DNA from: Aculops lycopersici
Lineage: Eukaryota; Arthropoda; Arachnida; Trombidiformes; Eriophyidae
Assembly (NCBI GenBank): GCA_015350385.1
Contig: WNKI01000004.1
Span: forward strand, 124,001-188,000
DNA length: 64,000 bases
Direction: 5' to 3'
Shown: positions 1 to 10,700 of the stretch, piece by piece
How the letters are laid out: every line of letters starts with the position of its first letter
Position numbering within the stretch: the stretch's first letter is position 1
Notes under the pieces: generated by a model
Told to the model about the DNA's origin: nothing
Seen by the model: the letters and a program-made list of their open reading frames with translations, nothing else
Databases searched by the model: none
Made by a program: the position numbers and the translations under genes

Positions 1-1
1 C

Positions 2-136
2 GTAAGATTCTACGAAGATTGCATCCTGGGCGACAAATATTTGGACAAGCTCTACAAATCAATCCACCGTGATACAACAAATAACAAAACCAACAACAGC
101 TTGGGCGACGGACATGCCAGGATGGATATTGGTTAG
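2..136 (+). CDS. 3' end of an unidentified protein-coding gene (partial)
   Basis: An open frame enters from the left edge and runs 44 codons to a TAG. Its residues (RFYEDCILGDKYLDKLYKSI, then an Asn/Thr-rich tail) have ordinary coding character, with alternating charged and hydrophobic residues. An AATAAA at about 150-155, just after the stop, fits a gene end on this strand. I do not recognise the family from so short a piece. It could also be a chance open frame; the polyadenylation signal tips the balance towards a real gene end. Confidence 0.4.
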   Translation, partial: VRFYEDCILGDKYLDKLYKSIHRDTTNNKTNNSLGDGHARMDIG

Positions 137-494
137 AAGAAAGGCGAGAATAAAAGATCGTTGAGATACATGTACTATGCAAGTGCTTCTCTCATATCTC
201 AATTTCTGTTCTTTAATCTTGCGCAAAGCAGCATCATATAAAACTGACTATCACGCATAAACTTGCCCCTTGGCAAGGCGGCTAGATGCACATGTCAACT
301 TGTGGAAACGCCACCTTTCACTCTTTAAAAAGTGACTCGTTGTGAAGTGTTTCAAGAATCACATTTAGTTTTTACCTCACCTATAGACCAGGTAATTTTA
401 TGATTTTACTCGACCGCTTAATTAAGACCATCGTCGTCACCCACCAAAGCTATTATTATCTTTGTCACTATCATCACAACCATCCATCACAAAA
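137..494. other. Intergenic region with the upstream gene's poly(A) signal
   Basis: It holds the AATAAA of the preceding gene near 150 and the presumed promoter and 5' UTR of the next gene. I see no other feature in it. Confidence 0.5.
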
Positions 495-1256
495 ATGTCA
501 ACCCACAACCAAGTTTGCGGTCGCCGGACGACAATGAAATCATCAAGATTGTTTTTAATGTTATCCTCAACTATAACAGTTATTTTATTGGCTCAAGTGG
601 CCAGGGCCGACGCGATGTGGTGGTTTAATGGATTCGGTCAGAATCAACAATCTCCGGCTCAACAGAAACCCACTAGCGCGGCACTAACAAGTAGTGGTAG
701 TAGCACCTCACCACCACCTGTCGTCTCTAGGTCGGCTAATGTAAGTCAGGCCATCAAGGTTCAACAATTAACCGAACAACTGCAGAAGCACTCACAACCT
801 CAGGAAACAGTTGTTGAGCAAGCGCCAGGAGAAACCATAGAACAAACACAAACTCAGCAACAAGTTGTACAACAGGAAACTCAAGGGGGTGGGATTTCAT
901 CTTACTCATCTTATGGATCCAACTTACTCTCGATCGCCGGCATTCAACCATCCTCAATAGCGTCCCTACTGAATACAGTCGGCGATACTGGTTTCCGTTA
1001 CTTCAACATTCAGGATCAATGCCGTAATCGGGCTGCGTGTGATTTAGGTAATATGCTCTATAAGAAACTAAGTTTCGTTCACAACTGGCTAATCAGAACT
1101 TCAGTGCGAACCATAATCGACATGAACAATGTGTACGCCCAATCATGGATGGAGGGTATGCTAGGCAGGAACTGCACCCAAGTCTATGCAACATGTCGCC
1201 AATCGCCCCTGGAGGGTCTAATGAACCTAGCAATCCTGCAACATATGGTTCTGTAA
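495..1256 (+). CDS. Small secreted protein with conserved-looking Cys-containing C-terminus, function unknown
   Basis: The first in-frame ATG is at 495 (253 residues). A second ATG at 534 lies directly before the hydrophobic stretch and is an equally good start for a secreted protein. A signal peptide (LFLMLSSTITVILLAQVARA) is followed by a low-complexity Gln/Ser/Thr-rich stretch. The last ~85 residues are compact, with four cysteines arranged as C-x5-C early and C-x6-C late, and amphipathic helices between them. That C-terminal block is probably the folded unit, held by disulfides outside the cell. I do not recognise a named family. An AATAAA at 1313-1318 follows the stop by about 57 bases. 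The gene is convergent with the ASH2-like gene downstream. Confidence 0.65.
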   Translation: MSTHNQVCGRRTTMKSSRLFLMLSSTITVILLAQVARADAMWWFNGFGQNQQSPAQQKPTSAALTSSGSSTSPPPVVSRSANVSQAIKVQQLTEQLQKHSQPQETVVEQAPGETIEQTQTQQQVVQQETQGGGISSYSSYGSNLLSIAGIQPSSIASLLNTVGDTGFRYFNIQDQCRNRAACDLGNMLYKKLSFVHNWLIRTSVRTIIDMNNVYAQSWMEGMLGRNCTQVYATCRQSPLEGLMNLAILQHMVL

Positions 1257-1434
1257 ATCGTGTGATAGAGTTTTATAATTGTAGCTCGAGTGAGAAGTCT
1301 GTGATCCAGTTTAATAAATATACAGATCTGTTAACAAGACTTGCAAGGTGGTAGGCTACTAGCTAGTTCAACGGGATTGAGTTTTATATTTGTATATATG
1401 GAATACATGAAGGAGAGATCATAAGTTAGCCTAT

Positions 1435-2457
1435 CTAGGCCTTGTTTTGGTGGTTCAGTTTTGCCCGATTTTGTTCAATCCTCTTGGAAATCTCATTGAG
1501 TACTGGTTCATCGCAGTCAACTTCTTTTGAGACCACAAAAAGTATGTCGCTTAGGCAATTGTCGACTATTGTCATATTGGCCATATTTTGAGCTGGTTCA
1601 TAGTTTAAGTGTTCACTGGAGTCCGGATTGAATTCTTCTGGAGGGCACTTGAACTTGGGTCCAAAATTTGCAGTGACTACACAATTCTTGTAAAGGGATA
1701 TTGATGGATAGTAGTATCCTTCGAATATGTCTCGAAAAGCCACTCCGATAAAATTTCCATTCTTATAAAATGATATTTTACTACCCTCGAGAGGCTCCAG
1801 TTTGTTCGGATCAACTGGCTTCAATACCTCCTCGAGCATTACCTTTGGGGCATCTTTCTTTTTAGAGTTCATAAGAAAACCGACTTCCTTATTCTTTATG
1901 CTCTCAGGTAGGTGGTAGGATTGAAATTTACGCTTTTTATCTGGGTGAGGGAGTTCAATCATACAGCCAATCGTATCACCGGCTTTGTAGCCACCAGATT
2001 CGTCGTAAGATTTTCCACTCGCTTGATGGAACTTTGTTCCATACCTTGATCTATACGAGTATCCAAAATGGTCGTAACCGAGAGGTGCTTGGAGGTTTGC
2101 ATAGCACTGGCCCCAACCTACCCGAGTTGCGGAGTTGTCTGGCATCGAGTTGATATGGATCTCGAAATAATATTTGCCCCTGTTTGCTCCACAAGTTGCC
2201 CTTATCATACTGTAGCCCTTCTCGCCAGTAACACGATAACAATCATCACTAATTTTAAGTTGTGGTGCCCTGTCAGTTTCCGATAATTTAACTATCGTTG
2301 GGATTATCTTTCTCTTGATGTAACTTGCCACTTGGTTGCGCTTCGATGCTTCGAGGAAATTCAGTTCTCTGATGTAATCACTGCATAATGGTTCGTCATC
2401 TTCGGCCCAATGATACCTAAACTCATCCCTAGAGAATGGTAATGGTTTTTGTGCCAT
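1435..2457 (-). CDS. ash2: ASH2-like SPRY protein (COMPASS/MLL complex subunit), lacking N-terminal PHD/winged helix
   Basis: The 340-residue product matches the C-terminal half of ASH2/ASH2L, a core subunit (with WDR5, RbBP5 and DPY30) of the nuclear SET1/MLL histone H3K4 methyltransferase complexes. After a short N-terminus, the segment RAPQLKISDD leads into the SPRY domain. Landmarks are GEKGYSMIRATCG, NLQAPLGYDHFGYSYRS and FYKNGNFIGVAFRDIFEGYY. The C-terminal helix (TIVDNCLSDILFVVSKEVD) corresponds to the DPY30-binding motif. Animal ASH2 proteins usually run 550-630 residues and begin with an atypical PHD finger and a DNA-binding winged helix. Neither is present here, and the ORF starts at a clear ATG just before the SPRY region. 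A 384 bp divergent spacer separates it from UTP6, so the two probably share a promoter region. Confidence 0.93.
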   Translation of the reverse strand: MAQKPLPFSRDEFRYHWAEDDEPLCSDYIRELNFLEASKRNQVASYIKRKIIPTIVKLSETDRAPQLKISDDCYRVTGEKGYSMIRATCGANRGKYYFEIHINSMPDNSATRVGWGQCYANLQAPLGYDHFGYSYRSRYGTKFHQASGKSYDESGGYKAGDTIGCMIELPHPDKKRKFQSYHLPESIKNKEVGFLMNSKKKDAPKVMLEEVLKPVDPNKLEPLEGSKISFYKNGNFIGVAFRDIFEGYYYPSISLYKNCVVTANFGPKFKCPPEEFNPDSSEHLNYEPAQNMANMTIVDNCLSDILFVVSKEVDCDEPVLNEISKRIEQNRAKLNHQNKA

Positions 2458-2841
2458 TCTAGTCTAGGTTTTATCGATAGATTTATGCTAATGAAGTCGA
2501 GATATCAAGAAGTTGTTAAAACAAAGTTTGTATTGATGCCGTTGAGCTTTTGGAAAATGCTGAAAATTTGTTCGCTCGCACCGACGAAATTCGATGGATT
2601 CTTTATACGGACGCTTAGATGCGTATTATTTTTGAAAACTCTTGTGCAAAATAATGTAAATTGCTCAATATAATGCGTGATCACAAAGGCGCGTGTCTGT
2701 CTCCTCTCAACAACACGAGGCATTAAAAAGACCACGTGAGCTGGTTCACACTTGTTATTTGTTGCATCTCGAATATCAATTGTGTTTCCAACCATCGTGA
2801 AACTTTTTCATCTCAATTCGATATACCTTTCCGCTTAGACT
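2458..2841. promoter_or_regulatory. Divergent spacer between ash2 and Utp6, probable bidirectional promoter region
   Basis: The 384 bp lie between two divergently oriented ATG codons of housekeeping genes. No clear TATA box is visible. The promoter role is inferred from gene arrangement only. A 96-codon minus-strand frame inside it (2505-2795) shows no recognisable domain and was not called. Confidence 0.45.
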
Positions 2842-4434
2842 ATGGCGGAAGTAGTAGAATACCGAGTGTCCAGAACACTCGATGAGCTTAACTTGTTGGT
2901 CGAGTTTGGAATATTTGATAAGCATAATGCTAAAGAGATCATTTCTAAGCGAGAGGACTTCGAGTACACTCTTAGAAGAAGGACGAAAACGAAGTTGGAC
3001 TATCTCAAGTACATCAGATTTGAGGTTAATCTATTGGAGTCTATTGACAATTACAAGAAGCATGTTATCAAGGAGAACATAAAGCCAAAAGAGGGTGCCA
3101 CTGAAACTGAGGAAATCGAAAGGAAAATCCAACTTTTGCAAGCTAAGAAACTAAACGATGTGATACGCTCAAGATGTGCTCACATTTCTAGTCTATTTAG
3201 GAAGTTAACTACCAGTTTTCAATTCGACAAGAACTTATGGATGGCATACATTGACTTTGCAAAGAGCCGGAAATGGAATACCCGGGTTACGGCCTTGTAT
3301 TGGAGGTTACTGAGAGTTCATAGCGAGGACCCAGATATTTGGCTTGCTGCTGCAAAACACGAGCTAGAAACTAATAAGGCTTATGAAACTGCGAGAGGTC
3401 TATTCTTGAGAGCCCTGAGACACCACCCTCGATCGGACAAAATTTGGGCCGAGTATTTTAGAATGGAATTATGCTACATGGATGTTGTGGACCAGAGAGC
3501 CAAGGTGGTCTTCAAGACTCTCAAGAATAACAAGTTGGCAGACGAAGCTGAGGAGGCTGCATGGGAAGAAGATACGATCAAATCCGATGAAGAGGACCAA
3601 ACTGAAGATGAGGACAAGGGAGAAAAGATTCCCGAAGAACCATGTCTCAGCGAGGATGACGCAATCATAACTGGCCATCTGCCTAAAGTAGTTTACAAAA
3701 ACGCCGTCGAAACTCTCAAAAGTGATGAGGAGCTCTACAGATTCATTGTCAGTGCGCTCAACTATATTTACACCTGGCATTCCAAATCAAAAGGGGTCGA
3801 ATCGACTCTTGGGCTCATCATTGATGAGATAAGAAAACGTAACGCAGAGAAAGATGATAAGATAATAGATGAGTTGGCTAAAAACTGCCAAGACGCCTCT
3901 TTCATAGAGAAGGTCCATCGGAAACTTTACGATGTCCAGAGCACAAGTCCAGTAAAAAGAGCCAAAGTAGCTTTGTCTATGATGGAAAGGTTATATGAGT
4001 GTTATGAGTCGAAAGGAATAGAAGCAACTAGAGAATTGTTCAATCAACTCGACAAATCAGTGAAAACTCAGACACTCTCGCTCTATGTTGGCATGATACA
4101 AGTGGAGGAAAAGTGGGAACTCCCGAAAGCCAAGGATGAACGTATCATACGGATAATATGTGATACTTACGAGAAGGCTCTGATGAAATTTGGAAAGACC
4201 AATCCTAAGCTATGGTATGAGTATTTGCTTTTTAGGTATAAGCAAGCGCTGGATACAATGAATTTGAGTGACTTTGAAGCGATAAATCAGATATATCAAC
4301 GTGCTCAAGCAACTTTAGAGACCAACAAGATCGATAAACTTGTCGAGAAATATACTATGATTCAATCTAAGACGAGCAAAAAGGAGTTGGACTACGACAT
4401 TGAGCATTCGGATTACTCAGATTTGGAGGAATAG
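2842..4434 (+). CDS. Utp6: UTP6, U3 snoRNP-associated protein with HAT repeats
   Basis: The 530-residue protein begins with the characteristic Utp6 N-terminus: VSRTLDELNLLVEFGIFD, then KREDFEYTLRRRTKTKLDYLKYI. UTP6 is a nucleolar component of the UTP-B module of the SSU processome, needed for 18S rRNA maturation. HAT (half-a-TPR) repeats are visible around residues 120-210, for example LWMAYIDFAKSRKWNTRVTALY and IWAEYFRMELCYMD, and again near the C-terminus (LWYEYLLFRYKQA). An acidic loop at about residues 235-275 separates the repeat blocks. Length is near the family norm of roughly 440-600 residues. The ATG is in good context and follows the divergent ash2 promoter region. The reading frame has no interruption. 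Confidence 0.93.
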   Translation: MAEVVEYRVSRTLDELNLLVEFGIFDKHNAKEIISKREDFEYTLRRRTKTKLDYLKYIRFEVNLLESIDNYKKHVIKENIKPKEGATETEEIERKIQLLQAKKLNDVIRSRCAHISSLFRKLTTSFQFDKNLWMAYIDFAKSRKWNTRVTALYWRLLRVHSEDPDIWLAAAKHELETNKAYETARGLFLRALRHHPRSDKIWAEYFRMELCYMDVVDQRAKVVFKTLKNNKLADEAEEAAWEEDTIKSDEEDQTEDEDKGEKIPEEPCLSEDDAIITGHLPKVVYKNAVETLKSDEELYRFIVSALNYIYTWHSKSKGVESTLGLIIDEIRKRNAEKDDKIIDELAKNCQDASFIEKVHRKLYDVQSTSPVKRAKVALSMMERLYECYESKGIEATRELFNQLDKSVKTQTLSLYVGMIQVEEKWELPKAKDERIIRIICDTYEKALMKFGKTNPKLWYEYLLFRYKQALDTMNLSDFEAINQIYQRAQATLETNKIDKLVEKYTMIQSKTSKKELDYDIEHSDYSDLEE

Positions 4435-6234
4435 TAAGATCGCTATAAAGCTAGATTAAAGATGTTACTCTGAAGTCTATCGCTAATCATTGAATTTCTA
4501 ATCAGTCAGACTGTGCAGTCTAACAAAAACTAATTGATATGTTATAACGCGTTCTCAGCCACCGTTAGTTACAATCGAGTTGATTGAGGTGATTCATAAG
4601 ACTGATTTCTCCAATGTTCCAAGCTCTGGTGACATTCGCATCGATGGAGTATTTTGATTGACTCACAGATTTTCCATATCATGGCGCTGGTGACATCGAC
4701 ATGTATGATTAATGCATTCACAAGCAACATGAGAGATTTTTCTCTGGCAGTTGATTCCAAGCAGGATATCTAAACTGTAGACTGGTCGAGCCCAACTAAA
4801 GTTCGGTCAGTCTGTTGCATTTCAGTGGTTGTACGACTCGTAACTTACAAGAGACAAGTTGATGGCTGTTTCCTGATTCTCTATCCAGGTACGTGTATCA
4901 ACATGAGAAATTCAAGCTTGAAAGATGGCAGATAAAAATCGAGGTACAAAAATTGAGAAAAACTCGTTCCACTCAAGGCGCCACAGATGCAATTGCGGAG
5001 CCTAAAAACTTCCTACGGACCCGCGCTGACCGACTGTCTACAAAATGGTTGTTGGTCTCGAAATCCCGATAGCGTTTACATAACTTTCTACATCAAACTT
5101 TCAACGCATATATGACAGACATTCGCTTTCCCCGCTGCCATAGTAAATTGTGCTCCTTGAGTTTGATTTGCCCCTCCTCCTCACTCGGTATAGCCCAAAG
5201 TACAGTACAACTTTGGTGAAGTAGCTGAAGATTAGCTAGAGAATCGGATGATCATCTAGGCGCTTACTAGGAACTGGCTCAAAAAATGTCTGGGAGCATG
5301 CGGAAAAGTCAAAACAGTTGTCATGTATTAGGAAGAATACTAATTCGTCGAGTCCTCCCCCCTCCGCTCGCGAGAGGATTCATTGTATTAGATTATCTCG
5401 TTAATATCCCAACATTTGATGATATGCCGCTCATCATAGTGAAGAATATCACAGAAAAGTTCTGCTAGGATGACCGTACGGTTTAATTGTTGTATCCGAG
5501 GGGGGAAGGGAGAGTAGATGTTTTCCGTCTCTCTCTACCTATCTGCTGATAAACCTCCGATGGGAAGTCAGTAGCCGCAGTATCAGCGTTAGGCTAAGAG
5601 TTCATCACAGTATATACACTAGATAAGTGGTAAGCTCTAGCCAGTAAACACAATCAACAATAGCAATACTGATGAAGCGCCAGCTGATCGCATGTTACTA
5701 CTACGCTAGCAGTGGATTGCTGTGACAACAAGTGGTTGCATTGTCCAACCAACTGTATCACGTATCGTTGCTGCAACAACGGTGCATGGCGAGAGTTTAC
5801 AACATCGTCGTTACTGTTTTATTTTGCCGTCATCGATCCACTGGAAAACAAAATCGCTACGATGGATGGACTCTGGCGACTCGCCAAGCTAACTGGCTTG
5901 TGAGACGCACATTTGAGTCGAGCAAAGTCGTGTAGCTAGCGAGCCAAGCGGAGCCGGACCAACTCTTGCTTATCCTCATTGGCAAATCAGAATACAGTTT
6001 TCCTGTCACTGCCTACCTCTGGTCAAGTAAAACTTTCAGGATAACAAAGATTGGTACTAATTTTATTGAAATATTTAGATATTTTCTCGAGAAAAAGAAC
6101 TTAATAGTTATTATTATTCTTATAGGATACAAGAGAAATATTTTAAACTCATAGCACATCACATCAATAATAATCATCTTTCTCACAATCAAAGAAGAGG
6201 AGAGAAAACTCCCGAAGAGAAACTCAACCTTAAG
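4435..6234. other. Intergenic region without recognisable gene
   Basis: The 1.8 kb between UTP6 and LC3 contain only short frames with no domain signal. One CAACAAGTGG word lies at 5726-5735. The promoter and 5' UTR of LC3 should be at the right end. Confidence 0.5.
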
Positions 6235-6732
6235 ATGGCTCCAAATGCCAATAGCAAGAAGCAGCAAACAACGATTGTAAACTCAACCTCAAATCCAAAC
6301 GATGTCACCAAACCATTTAAGCAACGGAGATCCTTTGAGGCTCGAAAGATGGAGGTGGAGAATATAAGGCAAAAGTTTCCCACCAAGATTCCCGTTGTTG
6401 TTGAGAGATATCAACGTGAGGTCAACTTACCTGTTATGGACAAAACGAAATTTTTAGTCCCCCAGGAGTTGACAATAATGAATTTTGCAATAATTATCAA
6501 GAATCGACTGCGAATACCAACAGGTAGGGCGTTCTACTTTGTGATCAATAACCAATCAATGGCCAGCACGTCCAAGACGATTGCCGAAATATACAAGGAG
6601 CACAGAGACGAGGATGGCTTCCTATACATGACCTATGCATCGCAGGAGATGTTTGGTGGTTCTAGGTGCGAGGAAGAGTTTAGTTTTCCAGGGCTAGTAT
6701 CAGAGGGGCACCCCAACCGGCCCTCTTATTGA
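6235..6732 (+). CDS. Atg8 (LC3 type): LC3-class Atg8 ubiquitin-like protein (LC3C-like) with C-terminal extension
   Basis: The 165-residue protein is an Atg8 family member of the LC3 rather than GABARAP class: PFKQRRSF near residue 27, KIPVVVERYQRE, DKTKFLVPQELT, and DEDGFLYMTYASQEMFGG at 125-142. Atg8 proteins are conjugated to phosphatidylethanolamine on autophagosomes through a C-terminal glycine exposed by Atg4. Here that glycine should be Gly141 after Phe140, leaving a 24-residue tail to be removed. Several word matches (PVVVERY, KFLVPQELT, YMTYASQE) and the long tail most resemble vertebrate LC3C. A low-complexity extension of about 26 residues precedes the core. The gene is intronless; an AATAAA lies at 6799-6804. 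Confidence 0.95.
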   Translation: MAPNANSKKQQTTIVNSTSNPNDVTKPFKQRRSFEARKMEVENIRQKFPTKIPVVVERYQREVNLPVMDKTKFLVPQELTIMNFAIIIKNRLRIPTGRAFYFVINNQSMASTSKTIAEIYKEHRDEDGFLYMTYASQEMFGGSRCEEEFSFPGLVSEGHPNRPSY

Positions 6733-7757
6733 GGAGGCGTGGCAGCACTCCATTCAATTCAACCGCCTGCTCGCGAGTATAGAAACAAGTAGTTGTTCAA
6801 TAAAAGATACCATTCGATACTAAGACGCTCATAATGTGTTTGTGTATTGAGTGAGTGCGAGTTAGTGTGTATGTGTCATCGCAATGTAAGTCTAAGGCGT
6901 CAACCGTGAGCAAAGGAGGAGAAGAGTCACCACCACCACTACTACTGGCTGGCTGGCTTGCTGGCAAAGGTGTCCTAAGCCAGCCAATTGCTGCTTGAGC
7001 GCCGCATTGAATTTAAGTTGGTTCCCTTTTTCCATTCTCTTTGCGCATCCAGGAAACAACAAACGTGGAACAGCCGAAATGGGATACGAGAGAAGAGCGC
7101 CACCGGTGGCCATTGTGCACGTTGCGTCATTTCGATCGTGAGCGCTAGGCGCCATACAAATCCAGTGGGAAATTGTGCGTGAGCGTGCGGCGGCGTCGCC
7201 AGAGCCAGCACCTAGCGATCGCGCGCTTGCTCGTCCAACGCATTGACCAATAAAGAGTATGACTCACCACTTTGGCTCGAATGGTAGTTCTGGCGGAAAT
7301 GATAATATAAGTGCAGAGGTTTCAATGGGCAATTGTGAACTTTGTTTTGATTCCTCTTTTGGGTGGCGATTTTTCTGCTCGTGCGCGAGAGGCGGAAAGG
7401 GAAGTTGATATTATGGAATTGCAATGANNNNNNNNNNNNNNNNNNNNNNNNNNNNNNNGAGAGAGAGAGAGAAGCAGCAGAAGCAACGGCAACAACAACA
7501 ATAACTCCAGCATCAACTGTAGCAATAGTAATAATGAAACAATAATTATGTGGTTGGTTGTCTAGTGGGCATTAATAATTCCATTTGAGTAGCGCGATGA
7601 ACCCTGGAGGAGTGTTGAGGTGATGGTTCATGGCTCCAATGGCCAGACTCAGGTTAGCTAGTATTTGATGAGAGAAAGAAAATATTTACATTCATAGAAA
7701 CAAAAACCACACCTGAAATTTCAATAATTTCACCTAAAAGAGAAAGAAAAAACAAAT
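6733..7757. other. Intergenic region with GA microsatellite and assembly gap
   Basis: It holds the LC3 poly(A) signal at 6799, a run of unknown bases at 7428-7458, a short (GA)n tract directly after it (7459-7475) and simple CAA-rich sequence. I see no gene. Confidence 0.6.
7428..7475. repeat. N gap adjoining (GA)n microsatellite
   Basis: Thirty-one undetermined bases (7428-7458) end directly in a GA dinucleotide tract. The gap was most likely caused by this microsatellite. Confidence 0.9.
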
Positions 7758-10700
7758 ATGTGGTCCAATATCTCGGCGCCGAGAAGTTTTGTTGGCCCAT
7801 CTATTCCGCCAGCACTCAAGACTCAATTTCATCAGAGTGTCTCCAGTGAGGATAATAAGCAATTAAATGGTGATTGTGGGCCAGTTGCATTGAATGAAAA
7901 GCAAGTGGATAAGCAATATTATGATAGCGAGCAAAATCTAAACATCTACCAAGAGTCAGGTTCTCCATTGGCTAGGTTCAAGCATGCAGTTTGCTCCTCG
8001 CCCAATGGATATATTTACATTCACGGTGGGCGAACGGGAAATTGTGCACTATACGATGATATTTGGCGCTTTGATCCGCATCAAAACAGTTGGTCGCAAA
8101 TGAAGACTTCGGGAAGGAAGCCACCAAATTTACAAGAGCACACTCTAGTGGAATATAATGAGCAATTATATTTATTTGGCGGCCAGGTTAGTGCCTCCAA
8201 TGATGACGAGTCATTTTGGCGCCTGGATTTGGTCAACAACGAGTGGCATTCGTTGAAGTTGAGAAGTAGCAAGTATGGCGCTTACCTGGGACCTAGCAAC
8301 AGACGAGGCCACTCTGCAGTGATCTACGGCGACTCCATGTACATCTTTGGAGGTTTTGAAGATTTCCGTGGCTCTTCCTCACAACTTTGGGAGTATGATC
8401 TAATGAATCAGCGTTGGGAGTTGCGAAACCTAAGCTCTCTGTCGGCCATTCAACCGGAACCAAGACACAGTCATTCGGCAATTGTTCATGATTGCAATAT
8501 GTACATCTATGGAGGCTTGTCCAACTTAAAACCCCTAGGTGACTTATGGCGTTGGAGTTGGCGAGACAAGAGATGGTTCAAGGAGAAGACACGTGGTAGG
8601 TCGCCGGGTCAATTGCACGGCCACTCGGCCATTCAAGCTTTTGGCAGTATGTTTGTCTTTGGAGGTGAGAGAAATGGAAGAACTACACGAGGATTGTGGC
8701 GCTTGAATCTAACAAATTTAACTTGGCAAAAAATTAATCCCAAAGGACCGCGACCCGATCCAACAACCTTCCATTGTGCAATAGCAAATCCTTTGAGTAT
8801 TCTAGATGAAACAAATTACATTGTCGAGGGCGACCACGAGTTTCTCCGGGACACTTCAGCAACATCGACGACGACCTATGGTTGTTACAGAGAAAACCAG
8901 GATAGAGGAAGTGGAGACTCGGAGACGAGTAGCATTCCAATCAAACGAGAGCCCGAGAGCAAGCTAACTCATTCAAAGTCCACTATTGCCGATCTAGATG
9001 GCGCTATTTTGTCGTCTCAAAATCATCAACAGGCAGATCGACGACTAACGCGAAGATCGAGACTCAACTTCCTGGCTCGCCGAAACAACAACCGTCCAAG
9101 GTCATCAAACTACGAGCTTGGCAAGCAGCTACCCACGAGCTCATCGGCGAGCAACTTCATTGGCTCAGCCACAGGTGTTCATGGACCAAATGCAATTAGT
9201 CAGCGCCACTCAGTTGCGGCTGTGACAAGCGCGACAAATACAAATGGCAAACTTGTTCATGAGAATGGAAATGCTAGAATCTTGGACAATCTAGAGATGG
9301 ACATTAAAGAAATCTTTCAACGAACCTCCGTGGACGAGGTTACAGGCGAGGAGATAATGTCTATAATCATTCCACCTTCATCAATTCAAGACAATCGATC
9401 ATCAATACAAACTAGCGCTTCTCAGTATCAAACTGCCCCATTGGCGCCAACAAATTCATCGTCAGGTGACCAAGACCAGGGTATGGCCAACAGCGATACA
9501 TTGCAAAATTTACCCAAATCCCAGAGAACCTCCTATGCATTTACAACTCCGTCCGAGTCGTTGAATACCTTGCGTGGTGAAGTAATCGGCGATAACACAG
9601 GCAATCAAACTAGAATCAGACATAATAATGGAAATAATCAACGTGCACCTGGACTACCGGGTTACAATAGACGCGACAATAGGCCTAAATCGGAGATATT
9701 GGATAGGAAGAAATTGATTGGCGCTCTTGATGACAAAATCAAGCGCCTCTACTATCCACACTTTCATCAAGATGGTGGCGAGCAAAACCGGAACTCGTTG
9801 GTCTCGAGGCGCGATACGAGAGACTTTGAGTTGAACGGCAACCAAGATCGAACAGATAAATCTAAACGACACACAATCCACCAAACGATGACCTATTACA
9901 ATTTATATTTTTCAGAGGACAAGAGTAGTGACAGTCCAACATCAAGTGAAAAGGAGGAGAAATTGGTGAACAACTCAGTTCCGTTTCGAATGATTCGCGA
10001 CGACCTTAGTTCGCATACAATCAGGGGAACTAGTGGTGCATTGATTGGAATTCATGGAGCCAGTAGCATAAGCGGAAGTTCTCATTCGGATCACCGCAGT
10101 CAATTGAGTCTTGAGTCGGATTCGCGAACCATCTGTGGCGATTTGAATAATCAAACAGGTGGCTCTTCAAGTGGCGCCGGCGCAACGATAACCACCATGA
10201 ATGGAGGAGCTGGAATACAATTGTCTTCCCTAACAAACGCTCTGACTTCCAGTAGAGACCACAGAAATTTGGCTGCGAGCATCGATGTGGCCGAGAGCCA
10301 AGGCGACGACACCAGTCGCTCCTTCTCAGTTATTGCCGAGTTTGAGGAGGACGACATGTTTTCGTTGCCCAATGAACCAGGTATGGCGCAGGAGAGTAGT
10401 CGCGATCAATCTGACGAGACGAATGACGACGAAATGGAAATGGATACAGACTACAATAATCTAATGCAAACAACTCCAGCTAGAGCAAACTTGTTACAAC
10501 AAAAGTCCTCCTCCAGCGGCTACGATTCCATCTCAAACTCCGAAAACCAGAAAGGATCGGTGGCACCAATTCCGGCGCAAAGACAATCAATTATAAACCA
10601 TCAACAGCAGCAGCAACAACAACAACAAAACGGAAACCACCAGTTGAGTTTGGACACTCAAGAGGATAGTAGTGTTAGGACAGAGTCAAGCTCCGGGTTC

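Noticed and set aside
1145..1354. 69-codon plus-strand frame overlapping the end of the small secreted protein
   Set aside because: It is a different frame over the C-terminal coding block, with no domain and no better start. Taken as a shadow.
2505..2795. 96-codon minus-strand frame between ash2 and Utp6, considered as the missing N-terminal exon of ash2
   Set aside because: It has no PHD zinc ligands or winged-helix pattern, and no donor leading into the ash2 ATG was seen.
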